From Polyangia bacterium (GTDB lineage: Bacteria > Myxococcota_A > Polyangia > Nannocystales > Nannocystaceae), in contig JAUIKS010000030.1 in assembly GCA_030430565.1 (NCBI GenBank), positions 85,912-149,911 on the forward strand: a stretch of 64,000 nt of DNA, in the 5' to 3' direction. Positions 61,806 to 64,000 of the stretch are shown here, piece after piece. The notes below the pieces were generated by a model. The model was not told where the DNA came from. It ran no database searches and saw only the letters and a program-made list of their open reading frames with translations. The number at the start of each line of letters is the position of its first letter. Within the stretch, counting starts at the first letter, position 1. The translations under genes and the position numbers were made by a program.

Positions 61806-62554
61806 CTGCTCCCTCCGGGGTAGGCCGTTGCGTCCACGTACGCCTCGTGTAGGCCGACGAGCAGGGCGCCGATCGCCTGGATCGGGTTGAGCTGTGCTCG
61901 CGCGTACACGCGGTCAAACTCGTCAGCGCGATCGCTCGCGGGCGGAAGCTGCTTCTGCTCGATCTTCTGCGGGGCCTGCTTGAGCATCTCGGCGAGGTCT
62001 CCGGCGGCCTTGTTGATCTGCGTGACGCGGCTGTCGATCTCGTCCTCGTGTTTGCGACGCCACGCTTCGAGCTCGGCCTTGCGGCGATCGTGGAGCGCGT
62101 TGATCTCCTGCTCGCGCTCGAGCTGCCTGGTCGCGCGGTGCTCGTGGAGGTTCATCAACTTCTCGTGACGCTCGAACATCCGGTCGGCCGCTTGCTCAGC
62201 GCGCTCGAGCAGCCCCACGGCACGCTCGGCATCGTCCCAGCGCTGCTCGCGGGTTCGCGTCGCGGGCTGACCGAACGTGAGAGTCTTCGTCTCGACCGCG
62301 GCGGAGCTATCGGACACGGAGCTTTCGGCTACACGGTCGGTCTGCGGCTGCGCGGTCTCATGTCGAGGCTCGACGTAGACGTACAGCTCACCGTTGATGA
62401 ACATCGCCTGCCCAGGCCCGATCGATTCGGCGACGCGCTCCGGCGAAGGGATTCGGCCGTGCGTCGTGTTTTTGTTAAGAAGGCGCCCCTTTCGGAGTTG
62501 GCCCCCCTCTTCGAAGACCGTGAACACTTCGACACGGAGTCCGTTACCCGGCAT
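61802..62554 (-). CDS. First gene of the train: coiled-coil protein
   Basis: 250 residues. The N-terminal ~65 residues form a small beta domain (LRVEVFTVFEEGGQLRKGRL, AMFINGELYVYVEP). A polar linker follows, then a long coiled coil (about 105-195, ERAEQAADRMFERHEKLMNL, REQEINALHDRRKAELEAWR) and a C-terminal helix with GALLVGLHEAYVDA. No TM. Coiled coil plus beta head suggests an oligomeric scaffold. It begins the 22-gene train after the 228-bp control region; no clear Shine-Dalgarno precedes the ATG. Confidence 0.6.
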   Translation of the reverse strand: MPGNGLRVEVFTVFEEGGQLRKGRLLNKNTTHGRIPSPERVAESIGPGQAMFINGELYVYVEPRHETAQPQTDRVAESSVSDSSAAVETKTLTFGQPATRTREQRWDDAERAVGLLERAEQAADRMFERHEKLMNLHEHRATRQLEREQEINALHDRRKAELEAWRRKHEDEIDSRVTQINKAAGDLAEMLKQAPQKIEQKQLPPASDRADEFDRVYARAQLNPIQAIGALLVGLHEAYVDATAYPGGSR

Positions 62555-62782
62555 GCATCGAAGCGTGAGCCGCGAACTTGGCGACGCCAGGCGCGGTCAA
62601 GAGGTAAACGTCGTGTTTGCCAACTACAACAATTCGTGCGCGGAATCGATTATTGTTGACAGCTACACGACCGAATATGCGCAATGTTGACAGCTACGAC
62701 GTCGGTGTTGCCATGGACAACGGGCCGGTTTGCCGGCCAACGCGACCGCCGATCGGCGTTTGTCGTGCGGAGGACGCGCTGG
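62555..62782. promoter_or_regulatory. Control region with TGTTGACAGCTAC direct repeats
   Basis: An AT-rich intergenic region between the XRE-like gene and the 22-gene train. TGTTGACAGCTAC occurs twice, at 62654-62666 and 62685-62697, spaced 31 bp (about three helical turns). On the minus strand AACAATAAT beside the first copy could be a -10 region for the train. The repeats are likely operators for the nearby XRE-like regulator (inference). Confidence 0.55.
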
Positions 62783-63193
62783 CTACTTGACCCTCTCGAC
62801 GCGCATGCTCGACCCGAGTTTTTCGACAAGCTGGTGCGCGTCGGCGAGCAGCGGGCTACGCGACCCGCAACACCACCGCGAGATCGCGGACGCCGTGTGC
62901 TTGTACTTGGCCCCGCGTACCCACGCCCGGACGGTCGTGCCCTTCTTTAAGAAGAGGTCGTGGAGCACGTCGCCGAAGTCATCGTCCGAAGCGATGATCT
63001 TGTCGTCGACGATCAGGTCGTGCCCGGTGGCCTGGACGATCACGAGGTAGTGGGTGAGCCGGATCTCCGGGATCAGCTCGCGCTTGAACTTGTCGACGGT
63101 GGATCGACTGATCCTCCGCGACTGGACGAGCTCACCGTAGACCTCCGGCGTGAGCGCGTCCCGGACTTCGGTCACGAGCTCCCACTCTGTCAC
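62783..63193 (-). CDS. XRE/cI-like HTH regulator
   Basis: 136 residues from GTG at 63193 (upstream the frame has poor composition). Residues ~18-60 fit a Cro/cI-type helix-turn-helix: YGELVQSRRISRSTVDKFKR followed by LTHYLVIVQATGHDLIVDD. The C-terminal ~70 residues (DDDFGDVLHDLFLKKGTTVR, AWVRGAKYKHT) are unassigned and could sense or dimerise. Located directly upstream of the control region and the train, on the same strand, it is a good candidate for the element's master repressor or activator. There is no LexA-type self-cleavage motif. Confidence 0.65.
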   Translation of the reverse strand: MTEWELVTEVRDALTPEVYGELVQSRRISRSTVDKFKRELIPEIRLTHYLVIVQATGHDLIVDDKIIASDDDFGDVLHDLFLKKGTTVRAWVRGAKYKHTASAISRWCCGSRSPLLADAHQLVEKLGSSMRVERVK

Positions 63194-63260
63194 ACCGATC
63201 GCCCAGGCTAGCAGGCGAGGCGTGGCGTGTAGGCGGTTGTGCCAGAGGCCGCCAGGCTGG

Positions 63261-63266
63261 TACGTT
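63261..63266 (+). promoter_or_regulatory. -10-like box before the Cys-rich lipoprotein
   Basis: TACGTT followed by 7 nt and GTG at 63274, the spacing seen for the leaderless host genes. Confidence 0.35.
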
Positions 63267-63273
63267 TCGGCCC

Positions 63274-63615
63274 GTGAGTCGGCGAACTCTCGCGTTGTCG
63301 ATCGGCCTGTTTCTCGGTGCCTGTGGCGGCGGATCGCTGGGTTCCGTGTGCGAGTCGTCCAGCGACTGCGCGAGCGATCTGTGCCAGGTGCTATTGCCGC
63401 ACGGCACGGTCGGCCAGTGCGTCGAGCCCTGTGACGTTGGTTGCGCAGGTGACGCCGAGTGTGTTGCGGGGATGTACTGCGTTCTGACCTGCTCCGGGGA
63501 CGGGGAGTGCCCCACGGGGACCGGGTGTCTGGAGGGGCAGTGTCACGCGACTTGTACGAGTGACGCCGAGTGTAGCTCGGGGGGGTCGTGTACGGGCGGC
63601 TTCTGCAATGCGTGA
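63274..63615 (+). CDS. Small Cys-rich lipoprotein
   Basis: 113 residues, GTG start. Signal peptide with lipobox (LFLGAC), then repeated Cys modules of the kind C-x(4-5)-D-C-x-S-D-L-C (VCESSSDCASDLCQ), then ECVAGMYCVLTC and TCTSDAECSSGGSC. These Dickkopf/EGF-like myxobacterial Cys motifs occur in many secreted proteins. Composition and promoter geometry resemble the host genes rather than the element's, so it may mark the return to chromosomal DNA. Divergent from the XRE-like gene. Confidence 0.75.
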   Translation: MSRRTLALSIGLFLGACGGGSLGSVCESSSDCASDLCQVLLPHGTVGQCVEPCDVGCAGDAECVAGMYCVLTCSGDGECPTGTGCLEGQCHATCTSDAECSSGGSCTGGFCNA

Positions 63616-63639
63616 ATCGCGCCGCTTCAGCCGCTCCAC

Positions 63640-64000
63640 CGAGTCCGCTCCACGCCACGGCCGCCCAGATCGCGCGCCGCCGCTCCATCGGCCCGCTCCT
63701 CCACCGGCCCGCTCTGTCGCTCCACGCTCCACCGCCGCTCCATCGGCCCGCTCCGCCGCTCTATCGGCCCGCTCGGCCGCTCCATCGGCCCGCTCCACGC
63801 TCCACCCGCCGCTCCGGACCGCTCCGCCGCTCCACCGGCCCGCTCCGCCGCTCCACCGTCCGCTCCGCCGCTCCACCGTCCGCTCCGCCGCTCCGCCGCT
63901 CCGCCGCTCCACCGGCCCGCTCCGCCGCTCCACCGGCCCGCTCCGCCGCTCCACCGTCCGCTCCGCCGCTCCACCGTCCGCCCCGCCGCTCCACCGGCCC
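63640..64000. repeat. Tandem CCGCTCC-type repeat array running off the window
   Basis: Imperfect 20-21 bp units (GTCCGCTCCGCCGCTCCACC and GGCCCGCTCCGCCGCTCCACC variants) repeated to the end of the window, pyrimidine-rich on the plus strand. More degenerate copies (CCATCGGCCCGCTCC) lie at the left. It follows the Cys-rich lipoprotein stop directly and holds no convincing gene. Confidence 0.8.

Larger units (their letters stand above)
33090..63240. mobile_element. Integrated element of unknown class (at least ~30 kb, right end unresolved)
   Basis: Supported by a P4-type integrase at its left edge, an interrupted host gene, lower GC than the flanks, and a gene set unlike the host's: one long minus-strand train of 22 overlapping genes with an XRE-like regulator upstream. 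No terminase, portal, tail, relaxase or type IV secretion genes were recognised. The host-like lipoprotein at 63,274 suggests the right edge could lie just after the XRE gene. However, the missing 3' half of the interrupted lipoprotein is not found there, so the element may extend past the window. Confidence 0.65.

Noticed and set aside
62684..62950. Short plus-strand ORF after the direct repeats
   Set aside because: Overlaps the XRE-like gene antisense and has no ribosome site or familiar domain.
33090..63240. Tailed prophage
   Set aside because: No terminase, portal, HK97-type capsid, tape measure or baseplate protein could be recognised in 30 kb.
33090..63240. Conjugative element (ICE)
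   Set aside because: No relaxase, coupling protein, VirB4 ATPase or pilus genes were recognised, although the missing right part could still hold some.

Overview
The window looks like the chromosome of a high-GC myxobacterium, most likely from the Nannocystaceae/Nannocystineae. This rests on a GC of roughly 70-75% (75% hand-counted over 8041-8100), many Cys-rich and Asp/Gly-rich lipoproteins (GD runs, Cys-rich 'CGN...GESCDDGN' motif, MopE-like metal-binding repeats, an AgmX/PglI-type tail), a giant TPR protein and c-di-GMP signalling genes. Into this DNA a foreign element has inserted at about 33.1 kb. Its GC is visibly lower: 53% over 36001-36060 and 65% over 45001-45060.

Host part, 1-33.1 kb. 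On the minus strand: a partial REC-like/GAF regulator, a REC-GGDEF-EAL protein, a lipoprotein and a 3418-residue TPR protein. On the plus strand: a two-gene osmoprotectant ABC transporter whose second gene fuses binding protein and permease. There follow an archaemetzincin-like lipoprotein, a nucleotidyltransferase, an RCC1-like lipoprotein, a benzoate-CoA-ligase-type enzyme, a COA1-like membrane protein, a TM protein with an acidic linker, a poly-acidic lipoprotein, a LigD-type polymerase domain with a histone-like Lys-rich tail, an AgmX-tail lipoprotein, a (GD)n lipoprotein, a deaminase-fold protein, a two-TM protein, a degenerate EF-Tu paralogue, and a MopE/VCBS lipoprotein whose 3' end is cut by the insertion. 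Several host genes start 6-8 nt after a TACAGT/TACACT/TACTCT -10 hexamer, suggesting leaderless mRNAs. A palindrome TGTC-N6-GACA recurs in several upstream regions, including directly in front of the element's integrase.

Element, about 33.1 kb to at least 63.2 kb. A P4-type tyrosine integrase lies just inside the left end. Facing it across a bidirectional hairpin is a Ser/Thr kinase carrying 16 WD40 repeats. From 62.55 kb down to 38.44 kb runs one tightly packed minus-strand gene train of 22 genes, many joined by ATGA, GTGA, TAATG or TGATG overlaps, preceded by an XRE-like regulator and a direct-repeat control region. The train encodes an unusual number of proteins with one or a few membrane segments, membrane-anchored cell-wall and protein hydrolases (SLT-like muramidase, M15 and M23 peptidases, an SDH/ClpP-fold protease), a 2759-residue DNA methylase-helicase of DarB type, two beta-rich proteins that could be structural, a glycine-zipper membrane protein, coiled-coil and Lys/Arg-rich proteins, and a tail-anchored J-domain protein. 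I see no terminase, portal, tail, relaxase, VirB4/TraG or replication initiator. The best working idea is an undescribed mobile element that builds an envelope-crossing, membrane-associated particle (for example a large tailless membrane-containing virus) or a comparable delivery apparatus. That is inference. The right end of the element is not resolved in this window.

Most function calls come from motif recognition by eye. Starts were chosen from Shine-Dalgarno sequences, -10 hexamers and stop/start overlaps.
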